The notes: generated by a model from the letters alone, not told the origin. DNA of 9,978 nt from an uncultured bacterium (GCA_905216075.1 CAJMSO010000047.1:1-9978), one strand, 5' to 3'. Shown: positions 1 through 7,795, counted from the stretch's first letter. Made by a program: numbers and translations.

Positions 1-105
1 CGCCGAGTATGCCAAGGTTTACTAAAAAACGTGCAGGTGGGGCCGTTGAGCTGCGTAAATGTTAGCTAAAGGTGACTTGAAATATTGAGCTATTGAGCGC
101 ACCTG
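1..105. other. Gene-free 5' end of window
   Basis: No convincing coding region, RNA gene or terminator is seen here. The only structure is a 7-bp inverted match, GCAGGTG at 33-39 against CACCTGC at 100-106, which touches the start of the palindromic array and may be chance. The gene upstream of this window is not visible. Confidence 0.5.
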
Positions 106-277
106 CGGAAAGGGCATCCCGTTATTTGGCCGAAAACCGGGTCGCAGTTTCCGGTTGGGCCCGCTAGCGGAAACTGCGACCCGGTATCAGCTCTCAAAAC
201 GGGATACGGTTTCCGGTTAAGCCTTCAGACGGAAACTGGGGACCGGAATCTACGCTCAAACCGGGATGAGCTTTCCG
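106..277. repeat. Three-unit palindromic intergenic array, exact 62-bp period
   Basis: CGGAAA occurs at 106, 168 and 230, and its complement TTTCCG at 148, 210 and 272, so both recur at exactly 62 bp. This defines three 48-bp units (106-153, 168-215, 230-277) separated by two 14-bp spacers. Each unit is a 16-nt arm starting CGGAAA and ending CCCG or ACCG, a 16-nt middle, and a 16-nt arm running CGGG to TTTCCG. The strongest hairpin spans units: 136-153 pairs with 168-185 over 18 perfect bp. The outermost arms also pair, 105-121 with 262-278, at 15 of 17 positions. The arms at 200-215 and 230-245 pair only partly. The whole can fold as an outer stem enclosing two hairpins. No ORF crosses it. 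Function is unknown. Confidence 0.85.
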
Positions 278-403
278 CAAGGCAGCCCCAGGCACCCCCG
301 GACCAAAACCTAAGCCATCTCTACATAGATCTCGATAGATTTGACGAGAACTCATTCAGCGCATCTACCTGCGCATTTAAGAACCTAAACTCTCAGCAAT
401 AAG
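278..403. other. Intergenic DNA between the array and the dnaK promoter
   Basis: AT-richer than its surroundings with no gene. A TTGACG hexamer lies at 341-346 but has no convincing -10 partner, so no promoter is called here. Confidence 0.4.
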
Positions 404-438
404 AAATCTTATATGAATTGACTTAGATTTTGTATATT
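404..438 (+). promoter_or_regulatory. Putative HspR operator and promoter of dnaK
   Basis: AAATCTTATAT (404-414), five bases, then GACTTAGATTT (420-430). The outer hexamers AAATCT and AGATTT are a perfect inverted repeat. The same 27-bp site, 23 of 27 bases identical, lies upstream of clpB at 8886-8912. It is followed by TG-TATATT (431-438), a plausible -10, so a bound repressor would cover the -35 zone. The classical actinobacterial HspR site (HAIR) is CTTGAGT-N7-ACTCAAG; CTTATAT (408-414) and ACTTAG (421-426) look like diverged half-sites. HspR binding is inferred from the shared site and the linked hspR gene. A second reading takes TTGACT (418-423) as -35, but no good -10 follows at 16-18 bp. 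Confidence 0.65.
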
Positions 439-482
439 CCGGCCCATAAGGGGATACACTACATCCTGAAAGACAAGCCGAA

Positions 483-512
483 GCGCCGCGCGACAGATCG
501 TCGAGGCGGCGC
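483..512 (+). promoter_or_regulatory. 5' UTR hairpin of dnaK mRNA
   Basis: GCGCCGC (483-489) pairs perfectly with GCGGCGC (506-512), and inside it CGAC (491-494) pairs with GTCG (500-503). It ends 27 nt before the dnaK start codon, just upstream of the purine-rich Shine-Dalgarno around 525-531. Comparable hairpins precede dnaJ and clpB. It may stabilise the mRNA or tune ribosome access; no U-tract follows, so it is not a normal terminator. Confidence 0.55.
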
Positions 513-539
513 GAACGCAAAAGAGAGAGGGAATTTCTA

Positions 540-2432
<1,893 letters not shown>

Positions 2433-2434
2433 TC

Positions 2435-3277
2435 ATGTCCGCTCGTAAAGCTCGCACGGAGGCGGCTGCCGCTGGCGCCGCCCCCGTTGACTCTGAGGAG
2501 AAGGACGTGAAGATTCCCGTAGAGGCCGTCGACGATACCGAGGCCAACGAGGCCGAGGCCGCCGAGGCTGCCGAGAACCAGGTAGAGGATTCCAACAAGG
2601 AGGCGACGATGACCGAGGACGAGATGGTGGAAGCCGCTATCCGCGCCGGTGAGGAAGCCGCCGACAACGACTTTAAGCTCAAGTTCGAGCAGGCCCAAAA
2701 GGAGCTTGCCGACGTGCGCAATGAGCTCGATGCTGCGGCAGAGGCCCAGAAGGCCGCCGAGGACAAGGCGAAGGACGCTACCGAGCGAACCGCTCGTCTG
2801 CAGGCCGACTGGGAGAACTTCCGTCGCCGCACCGCCAACGAGCGCATCGCCGAGCGCGAGCGCGCGACCGAGAAGCTTGTCACCGCGCTGTTGCCGGTGA
2901 TCGACGATATCGAGCGCGCGATCGACCATGCCCGCAGCCAGGAGCTTTCCGACGACTTTAAGCAGTTCGTCGATGGCGTCGATGCGGTGCATGCCAAGCT
3001 GCTCGACGTGTTTGCGCACGAGGGCGTTGAGCCCATCGACCCCAAGGGCGAGGCGTTCGATCCGCTCGAGCACCAGGCTGTGGGTCGCGTCGAGGACGCA
3101 TCGCAGTACGACGAGACCGTCAACGACGTGTACCAGAAGGGCTACCGCATGGCGGATCGTATCCTGCGCTCCGCGATGGTGACGGTGACCTACGGTGGCG
3201 AGAAGCGCCCCGCACCGGAGCCCGAAGCGGCGCCCGAGGATGCTACGGCCGATACGGCCGAGAGCACCGAGGAGTAA
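2435..3277 (+). CDS. grpE: Nucleotide exchange factor GrpE
   Basis: GrpE is the homodimeric factor that opens the DnaK nucleotide site and releases ADP. The protein has an acidic, Ala/Glu-rich and probably disordered N-terminus (residues 1-75), a long charged coiled coil (about 75-125) containing the typical RLQADWENFRRRT motif, a helical bundle beginning LLPVIDDIERAI, and the C-terminal beta domain with PxxHQAV-like EHQAVGR and YQKGYRMADRILRSAMVTV. It is 280 residues from this ATG, longer than most GrpE because of the N-terminal and C-terminal acidic tails. The start is uncertain: ATG 2435 has only a weak GAGG 10 nt upstream. GTG 2507 follows GAGGAG, and ATG 2609 (residue 59) follows AAGGAGG with ideal spacing. 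The annotated start keeps the tight 2-base gap to dnaK. Confidence 0.95.
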   Translation: MSARKARTEAAAAGAAPVDSEEKDVKIPVEAVDDTEANEAEAAEAAENQVEDSNKEATMTEDEMVEAAIRAGEEAADNDFKLKFEQAQKELADVRNELDAAAEAQKAAEDKAKDATERTARLQADWENFRRRTANERIAERERATEKLVTALLPVIDDIERAIDHARSQELSDDFKQFVDGVDAVHAKLLDVFAHEGVEPIDPKGEAFDPLEHQAVGRVEDASQYDETVNDVYQKGYRMADRILRSAMVTVTYGGEKRPAPEPEAAPEDATADTAESTEE

Positions 3278-3282
3278 TTGAG

Positions 3283-3314
3283 AAGGGCCCCGGGGCAACA
3301 CCCGGGGCCCTTTC
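3283..3314 (+). terminator. Hairpin terminator or attenuator between grpE and dnaJ
   Basis: AAGGGCCCCGGG (3283-3294) pairs perfectly with CCCGGGGCCCTT (3301-3312) around a GCAACA loop. The following tract is short (TTTCT), so termination may be partial. It begins 5 bases after the grpE stop and would set dnaK-grpE apart from dnaJ-hspR, or reduce downstream expression. Confidence 0.75.
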
Positions 3315-3341
3315 TGGCCTAGTGCCATATGACAGTATGAG

Positions 3342-3363
3342 CCGCCGTCCGCAAGGGCGGCGG
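3342..3363 (+). promoter_or_regulatory. 5' UTR hairpin of dnaJ with GCAA tetraloop
   Basis: CCGCCGTCC (3342-3350) pairs with GGGCGGCGG (3355-3363), nine pairs with one G-U wobble, closing a GCAA loop of the stable GNRA class. It ends 22 nt before the dnaJ ATG, directly upstream of the AGGAGAGGAG ribosome site (3371-3380). No clear promoter is seen between the terminator at 3283-3314 and this hairpin. Confidence 0.6.
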
Positions 3364-3385
3364 ATATAACAGGAGAGGAGCTACG

Positions 3386-4351
3386 ATGGCTGCAGGCAAA
3401 ACCTTCTATGACATCCTGGGCGTATCCAAGAGCGCCTCCGACAAAGAGATTAAGAGTGCGTTTCGCAAGCTCGCGCAAAAATATCACCCCGATGCCGGCG
3501 GCGACGAGGCCAAGTTTAAGGAGATCAGCGAGGCCTACGAGACGCTTTCGGACGAGAAGAAGCGCAAAGAGTACGACCAGATGCTCATGTTTGGCGGCAT
3601 GCCGGGCGCGGGCGGCGCGTATGGCGGCGGCTACGGTGCCGGTGCGGGCGCCAGCGGCTGGGGCGACATCTTCGACAGCATCTTTAGCGGCAACGGCGCC
3701 TGGGGCAGCGATTGGGGCTCTGGTTTCGCCGGGGCTGCGGGCGCTGCCGGTGCGGGTGCGGGTCGCAGCCGCGCTCGCAAGGGCGGCGACCTGTCGCTGA
3801 CCGTCGATGTGACGGCCGAGGACGCGTTCCGCGGCGTGACGCACAAGGTCACCTACCGCATTCCCTCGACAGGCGAGCAACAGACCATTACGGTCTCGGT
3901 GCCCGCGGGTGCGGTCGACGGCGGCAAACTGCGCTACAAGCGTCGCGGCGAGTATGGCGTTGCCGGCGGCGAGCGCGGCGACCTGGTCGTGACCACGCAC
4001 GTGGAGGAGCACCCGCTGTTTAAGCGTAAAGGTGCCGACGTGACCATGGAGGTACCGGTCTCGGTCTTCGAGGCGGCGCTCGGCTGCACGGTGGACGTGC
4101 CGACGCCCGGCGGTGCGACGGTTCGTCTGAAGGTGCCCGCGGGTACCCAGACGGGCAAGAAATTCCGCTTTAAGGAGATGGGCGCGCCCGACGTTAAGCA
4201 TCGCGGGCGCACCGGTGCGCTGCTTGTCGAGATCAAGGTGCAGGTTCCCACGAACCTATCCGATGACGAGCGCGATGCCATGACCAAGCTGCGCGAGGCC
4301 GACACGCGCGACTACCGCGAGAAGGTCAACCGTTACAAGGCGACGTACTAG
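3386..4351 (+). CDS. dnaJ: DnaJ-family co-chaperone lacking the zinc finger (CbpA-like, class B)
   Basis: A 321-residue J-protein that delivers clients to DnaK and stimulates its ATPase. The J-domain fills residues 6-68 with the catalytic HPD at 34-36. A Gly/Ala/Phe-rich linker follows (about 70-128, including GGMPGAGGAYGGGYGAG). Two C-terminal substrate-binding beta domains follow, with typical stretches KGGDLSLTVDVTAEDAFRG and VPAGTQTGKKFRFKEMGAP, then a dimerisation tail. The four CxxCxGxG repeats of canonical DnaJ are absent; the only cysteine I see is in ALGCTVDV. This places it with CbpA/DnaJ2 proteins although it occupies the dnaJ position of the operon. The start is supported by AGGAG/GAGGAG 5-10 nt upstream. 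A zinc-finger DnaJ may exist elsewhere in the genome. Confidence 0.95.
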   Translation: MAAGKTFYDILGVSKSASDKEIKSAFRKLAQKYHPDAGGDEAKFKEISEAYETLSDEKKRKEYDQMLMFGGMPGAGGAYGGGYGAGAGASGWGDIFDSIFSGNGAWGSDWGSGFAGAAGAAGAGAGRSRARKGGDLSLTVDVTAEDAFRGVTHKVTYRIPSTGEQQTITVSVPAGAVDGGKLRYKRRGEYGVAGGERGDLVVTTHVEEHPLFKRKGADVTMEVPVSVFEAALGCTVDVPTPGGATVRLKVPAGTQTGKKFRFKEMGAPDVKHRGRTGALLVEIKVQVPTNLSDDERDAMTKLREADTRDYREKVNRYKATY

Positions 4352-4367
4352 GGCGGTCGCGGCGCAC

Positions 4368-4383
4368 GCCCGCGCCCGCGGGC
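4368..4383 (+). promoter_or_regulatory. Intercistronic hairpin between dnaJ and hspR
   Basis: GCCCGC (4368-4373) and GCGGGC (4378-4383) form a six-bp stem with a GCCC loop. It lies 17 bases past the dnaJ stop and 40 before hspR. No T-tract follows. TATGAT at 4385-4390 resembles a -10 box but lacks a -35, so an internal promoter is only a possibility. Confidence 0.4.
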
Positions 4384-4423
4384 TTATGATGGACGATAAC
4401 GAGACGGAAAGGGGTCAGGTAGC

Positions 4424-4840
4424 ATGGCCGAGGACAATAGGAACAAACCGCTGTACATGATCAGCGTGGCGGCCGAGCTGACCGGCATGCATCCGCAGAC
4501 CCTGCGCGTCTACGAGTCCAAGGGCCTGGTGAACCCCCAGCGCTCGGGCGGCAACACGCGTCTGTATTCGCGTGCCGATATCGAGCGCCTGGAGCTCATC
4601 AACCAGCTGACCGACGAGGGCATCAACCTTGCCGGCGTGGTGCGTATCCTCGATATGAAGGAGCGTGCCGAGGAGCGCGAGCGCGAGAACGAAAAGCTCC
4701 GCGCCCGCGTGCGACAGCTCGAGGACGAGCTGCACGAGTACAAGATGCAGAAGAAGATCACCGCCCTGGCCCCGCGCGACGGCTCAGTTAACCCCGAACA
4801 GGTCATGCGCAAACTTTTGGGCGCCGGCGGGGATTTGTAG
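4424..4840 (+). CDS. hspR: Heat-shock repressor HspR (MerR family)
   Basis: A 138-residue DNA-binding repressor. In actinobacteria HspR represses dnaK and clpB operons by binding HAIR inverted repeats, often with DnaK as co-repressor, and releases them on heat stress. The MerR helix-turn-helix covers about residues 12-35 (MISVAAELTGMHPQTLRVYESKGL), followed by the wing (RSGGNTRLYS) and the second helical pair around INLAGVVRILDMKE. A strongly charged coiled coil (about 75-112) ends the dimerisation arm; no metal-binding cysteines are present. It is last in the chaperone cluster, the standard position, which allows feedback control. The start is supported by an AAAGGGG/AGGT purine stretch upstream. 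The likely targets in this window are 404-430 and 8886-8912. Confidence 0.95.
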   Translation: MAEDNRNKPLYMISVAAELTGMHPQTLRVYESKGLVNPQRSGGNTRLYSRADIERLELINQLTDEGINLAGVVRILDMKERAEERERENEKLRARVRQLEDELHEYKMQKKITALAPRDGSVNPEQVMRKLLGAGGDL

Positions 4841-4867
4841 TTACGCGGGTTTACCAACCCGCGTAAC
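4840..4867. repeat. Perfect 12-bp hairpin overlapping the hspR stop codon
   Basis: GTTACGCGGGTT (4840-4851) and AACCCGCGTAAC (4856-4867) are perfectly complementary with a TACC loop. The first base is the last base of the hspR TAG. No T-tract follows, so it is more likely an RNase barrier or part of a structured 3' end than a terminator. Confidence 0.7.
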
Positions 4868-4890
4868 AGGCCGACGCTGCGCCCTTAGGT

Positions 4891-4914
4891 TCCGCCGTTC
4901 TGACGAACGGCGGA
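4891..4914. repeat. Perfect 10-bp hairpin in the hspR 3' region
   Basis: TCCGCCGTTC (4891-4900) pairs with GAACGGCGGA (4905-4914) around TGAC. The hairpin is bracketed by a 10-base direct repeat, GACGCTGCGC at 4873-4882 and 4921-4930. No T-tract follows. Confidence 0.65.
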
Positions 4915-4957
4915 CCAGTTGACGCTGCGCGCCGCCCAGAGCGACAATTTGTCATTC

Positions 4958-4999
4958 AAAAGGCAAGGCATGACCAGAAGGTCTATGCCTTGCCTTTTT
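4958..4999 (+). terminator. Strong rho-independent terminator after hspR
   Basis: AAAAGGCAAGGCAT (4958-4971) pairs with ATGCCTTGCCTTTT (4985-4998). GACC/GGTC extends the stem past one bulged T, and the loop is AGAA. Five T residues (4995-4999) end it, and the four A on the left arm would let it act on the opposite strand too. An outer 9-bp inverted match, CCAGAGCGA (4936-4944) with TCGCTCTGG (5013-5021), encloses it. Confidence 0.9.
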
Positions 5000-5076
5000 C
5001 ATGCCAACTTGTTCGCTCTGGACGTCGCTCGCTGTCCGTCCTCTACCTGTGGCGTTGTCTTGCTCCGGATGCGGTA

Positions 5077-5101
5077 GTCATTGGGGACGTTCTTAAATGA
5101 C
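5077..5101. repeat. REP-like palindrome with ATTGGGGAC core
   Basis: GTCATT (5077-5082) and AATGAC (5096-5101) are inverted arms around GGGGACGTTCTTA. CATTGGGGAC is identical to part of the element at 7761-7795. Small palindromes with a GGGGAC core resemble REP sequences moved by RAYT transposases. No transposase is present here; the assignment is by resemblance only. Confidence 0.45.
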
Positions 5102-5245
5102 TTGTCGAAAGGGACACTCTTGCACCAAATCTGCCGGTCCTGCACCGGGCTCGTTCTACGCTTTACCGAGATAAAGTGAACGTGCAGATTCGTAACCCAC
5201 TCGCAACCGTTCTATGGCACGATATTGAACGAATGTATGCTATGC

Positions 5246-5262
5246 GCCCAAATCTTTTGGGC
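5246..5262 (+). promoter_or_regulatory. Leader hairpin and ribosome site that set the hydratase start
   Basis: GCCCAAA (5246-5252) pairs perfectly with TTTGGGC (5256-5262). The ribosome site GGGAG follows at 5268-5272, five bases before ATG 5278. The arrangement favours ATG 5278 over GTG 5176, ATG 5233 or ATG 5242. Confidence 0.5.
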
Positions 5263-5277
5263 AGAGTGGGAGACAGT

Positions 5278-7578
5278 ATGGTTAAGCTGTACGAGGACGG
5301 CATCTACCTGTGCGGCGGCAGCGAGGTTGTGCCTGCGGCCGAGGCCGCCGAGCGCGGTATTACGCAGACGCCCGAGGATGCCAAGCGTGGCACCATCGCG
5401 TATTCGATCCTCCAGGCACACAATACGTCCGGAGATCCCGAGGCGCTCAAGATTCGCTTCGATGCCATGGCGAGCCATGACATCACCTTTGTCGGCATCA
5501 TCCAGACGGCGCGCGCCTCGGGCATGGAGCAGTTCCCGCTGCCCTACGTGCTCACCAACTGCCATAACTCGCTGTGCGCCGTGGGCGGCACCATCAACGA
5601 GGACGACCATGTCTTTGGCCTTTCCGCGGCCAAGAAGTACGGCGGCATCTTCGTTCCGCCCCATATCGCCGTCATCCACTCCTTTATGCGCGAGAACTTC
5701 GCCGGTTGCGGCAAGATGATTCTGGGTTCCGACTCGCACACCCGCTATGGCGCCCTGGGCACCATGGCCGTGGGCGAGGGCGGAGGCGAGCTGGCAAAGC
5801 AGCTGCTGCGCGACACCTACGACGTTGCCTATCCCGACGTCGTCGCCATCTACCTCACGGGCGCCCCGCGCCCCGGCGTCGGCCCGCACGACGTTGCGCT
5901 CGCCATCATCCGCGCCGTCTTTGCCAAGGGCTACGTTAAGAACAAGGTCATGGAGTTTGTGGGCCCCGGAATCGCGAGCATGACGACCGACTACCGCAAC
6001 GGCGTCGATGTCATGACCACCGAGACCACCTGCCTGTCGAGCATCTGGGCTACCGACGAGGACACACACGCGTTTTTGACCATGCACGGCCGCGGCGACG
6101 ACTACCGCGAGCTCAAGCCCGCCGATGTTGCCTACTACGACGGCTGCGTCGAGGTCGACCTGTCGAGCATCAAGCCCATGATCGCCCTGCCGTTCCATCC
6201 TTCCAACGGCTTCGAGATTGACGAGCTCAACGAGAATCTCGAGGACATCCTGCACGAGGTGGAACTCGAGGCCGCCAAGATCGGCGAGGGCAAGACACGC
6301 TTTAGCCTGCTCGACAAGATCGTCGACGGCAAGTTGCACGTGCAGCAGGGCGTTATCGCCGGCTGCTCGGGCGGCAACTACGACTCCGTGGTCCAGGCTG
6401 CCCGCGTGCTCAAGGGTGCCAACACCGGCTGCGGCGAGTTTTCGCTGTCGGTCTATCCCACAAGCCAGCCCGTGGCGCTCGAACTTACGCGCCGTGGCTA
6501 TATCTACGACCTTATGGAGGCCGGCGCGATCGTGCGCACGGCGTTCTGCGGCCCGTGCTTTGGTGCCGGCGACACGCCTGCCAACAACGGTCTGTCTATC
6601 CGCCACACCACGCGCAATTTCCCCAACCGCGAGGGTTCCAAACCGGGTAATGGCCAGCTGAGCGCCGTGGCCCTGATGGACGCCCGCTCCATTGCGGCGA
6701 CGGCTGCCAACGGCGGCGTCCTGACGCCGGCGACCGACCTGCCCGAGGACACCTGGGACGAGGCCTGCGAGTATACCTTTGACGACGCGCCGTACAAGAA
6801 GCGCGTGTACTGGGGCTTTGGCAAGGCCGAGCCTGCTGACGAGCTGGTCGAAGGCCCCAACATCAAGCCATGGCCCGCGATGGAGCCCCTCGGCGACGAC
6901 ATCCTGCTCAAGGTGTGCTCCAAGATCATGGACCCGGTCACTACGACTGACGAGCTCATTCCTTCGGGCGAGACGAGTTCCTTCCGCTCCAACCCGCTGG
7001 GCCTGGCCGAGTTTACGCTGAGCCGCCGCGATCCGGCCTACGTCGGTCGTTCCAAGGAGGTCGACGCCGTGGAGAAGCGTCGCGTGGCCGGCGAGGCCGC
7101 GGGCGACCTGGCGGCGCTTGATGCCGAGCTTGCCGGCGTGTTTGAGGCACTGGCCGGCGCGGGTGTCGCGGCCGATGCCAAGGCGACCGAGTACGGCTCC
7201 ATGCTCTATGCCAAGAAGCCCGGCGACGGCTCTGCCCGCGAGCAGGCTGCGAGCTGCCAGCGCGTGATCGGCGGCCTGGCCAACATCGTCCACGAGTACG
7301 CCACCAAGCGCTATCGATCCAACGTGATGAACTGGGGCATGGTGCCCTTCCAGATGGAGGCCGAGCCCAGCTTTGAGGTGGGCGACTACGTCTTTGTGCC
7401 GGGTATCCGCGCCGCGCTCGATGGCGACCTGAAGGACATTGCCGCCTACGTGGTGCGCGCCGACGGTGCGGTTGAGCAGATCGAGCTCTACATTGCCGAT
7501 ATGACGGCAGAGGAGCGTGCCATCGTCAAGGCCGGCTGCCTGATCAACTACAACAAGTTCAAGGCCGCTGCCGAGTAA
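5278..7578 (+). CDS. Aconitase-superfamily hydratase (YbhJ-like)
   Basis: A 766-residue cytoplasmic [4Fe-4S] enzyme of the aconitase superfamily, expected to catalyse reversible dehydration/hydration of a hydroxy tri- or dicarboxylate; the substrate cannot be fixed from sequence. Seen: the family signature GSDSHTRYGALGTMAVGEGGGE with DSHT at residues 152-155; cluster cysteines C363 (IAGCSGGNYD), C424 and C427 (CGPCFGAGDTPANNGL), spaced as in aconitases; and a C-terminal swivel part with SSFRSNPLGLAEFTLSRRDP (about 567-586). Overall length and the SSFRSNP-type motif fit the uncharacterised YbhJ-type hydratases better than AcnA or mitochondrial aconitase. It stands alone between terminators, with no citrate-cycle neighbours. 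Start chosen at ATG 5278 because of GGGAG and because MVKLYEDGIYLCGG looks like the family N-terminus. Intact. Confidence 0.9.
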   Translation: MVKLYEDGIYLCGGSEVVPAAEAAERGITQTPEDAKRGTIAYSILQAHNTSGDPEALKIRFDAMASHDITFVGIIQTARASGMEQFPLPYVLTNCHNSLCAVGGTINEDDHVFGLSAAKKYGGIFVPPHIAVIHSFMRENFAGCGKMILGSDSHTRYGALGTMAVGEGGGELAKQLLRDTYDVAYPDVVAIYLTGAPRPGVGPHDVALAIIRAVFAKGYVKNKVMEFVGPGIASMTTDYRNGVDVMTTETTCLSSIWATDEDTHAFLTMHGRGDDYRELKPADVAYYDGCVEVDLSSIKPMIALPFHPSNGFEIDELNENLEDILHEVELEAAKIGEGKTRFSLLDKIVDGKLHVQQGVIAGCSGGNYDSVVQAARVLKGANTGCGEFSLSVYPTSQPVALELTRRGYIYDLMEAGAIVRTAFCGPCFGAGDTPANNGLSIRHTTRNFPNREGSKPGNGQLSAVALMDARSIAATAANGGVLTPATDLPEDTWDEACEYTFDDAPYKKRVYWGFGKAEPADELVEGPNIKPWPAMEPLGDDILLKVCSKIMDPVTTTDELIPSGETSSFRSNPLGLAEFTLSRRDPAYVGRSKEVDAVEKRRVAGEAAGDLAALDAELAGVFEALAGAGVAADAKATEYGSMLYAKKPGDGSAREQAASCQRVIGGLANIVHEYATKRYRSNVMNWGMVPFQMEAEPSFEVGDYVFVPGIRAALDGDLKDIAAYVVRADGAVEQIELYIADMTAEERAIVKAGCLINYNKFKAAAE

Positions 7579-7593
7579 CGCACTTAATTGTCC

Positions 7594-7667
7594 GCCCGGG
7601 GCTTACCCTTTCCCGCCCGCTCACGCGCTTCGCGAGGGTCGCGTTCGGGAAAGGGTAAGCCCCGGGC
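7594..7667. repeat. 22-bp perfect inverted repeat after the hydratase
   Basis: The arm at 7594-7615 (beginning GCCCGGGGCTTACCC) is the exact reverse complement of 7646-7667. The 30-base loop holds smaller CGCG-rich pairings such as CGCG (7631-7634) with CGCG (7640-7643). It begins 16 bases past the stop codon. No T-tract follows the stem, so it is not a classical terminator; it may protect the 3' end of the mRNA or be a mobile palindrome. Confidence 0.9.
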
Positions 7668-7724
7668 TACATTTCTGCGTTCTCGTTGGGTCTTGAGGGG
7701 CGCTAATAAATAGACTTGCTTGAT

Positions 7725-7753
7725 GCCGCCTCTGTTATCGGGGCGGCTTTTTT
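7725..7753 (+). terminator. Rho-independent terminator downstream of the hydratase
   Basis: GCCGCC (7725-7730) pairs with GGCGGC (7742-7747) and is followed by six T residues (7748-7753). It probably catches hydratase transcripts that pass the inverted repeat at 7594-7667. Confidence 0.75.
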
Positions 7754-7760
7754 GTCGAAA

Positions 7761-7795
7761 ACCACCACATTGGGGACAGGCACCTTTGTGGTGGT
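7761..7795. repeat. REP-like palindrome upstream of the unknown gene
   Basis: ACCACCACA (7761-7769) pairs with TGTGGTGGT (7787-7795) around TTGGGGACAGGCACCTT. The reverse complement of the element at 8565-8597 matches bases 7762-7794 at 27 of 33 positions, so the two are inverted copies. It sits between the terminator and the real start of the unknown gene. Confidence 0.65.

Larger units (their letters stand above)
5001..5277. other. Intergenic leader upstream of the hydratase
   Basis: About 277 bases without a supported gene. It holds a REP-like palindrome (5077-5101), a small CCGGT/ACCGG hairpin near 5133-5147 and a hairpin at 5246-5262. The reading frame of the hydratase is open back to GTG 5176, but that upstream part reads through the 5246-5262 hairpin and is better taken as leader. 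I could not find a matched -35/-10 pair. Confidence 0.5.

Noticed and set aside
33..106. GCAGGTG / CACCTGC inverted pair as an outer stem of the array
   Set aside because: Only 7 bp, 60 bases apart, and it overlaps the first arm, so it would compete with the better-supported pairing.
106..277. CRISPR array
   Set aside because: Three units with period 62 could suggest repeats and spacers, but the conserved parts are arms of palindromes in alternating orientation, the middles are partly conserved, and no cas genes are near.
341..369. Promoter starting with TTGACG upstream of dnaK
   Set aside because: No acceptable -10 hexamer at 16-18 bp; the shared element at 404-438 is the better candidate.
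5176..5277. Longer hydratase start at GTG 5176 or ATG 5233/5242
   Set aside because: No good ribosome site there, the extra residues do not look like the family N-terminus, and the extension runs through a perfect leader hairpin; GGGAG before ATG 5278 is convincing.
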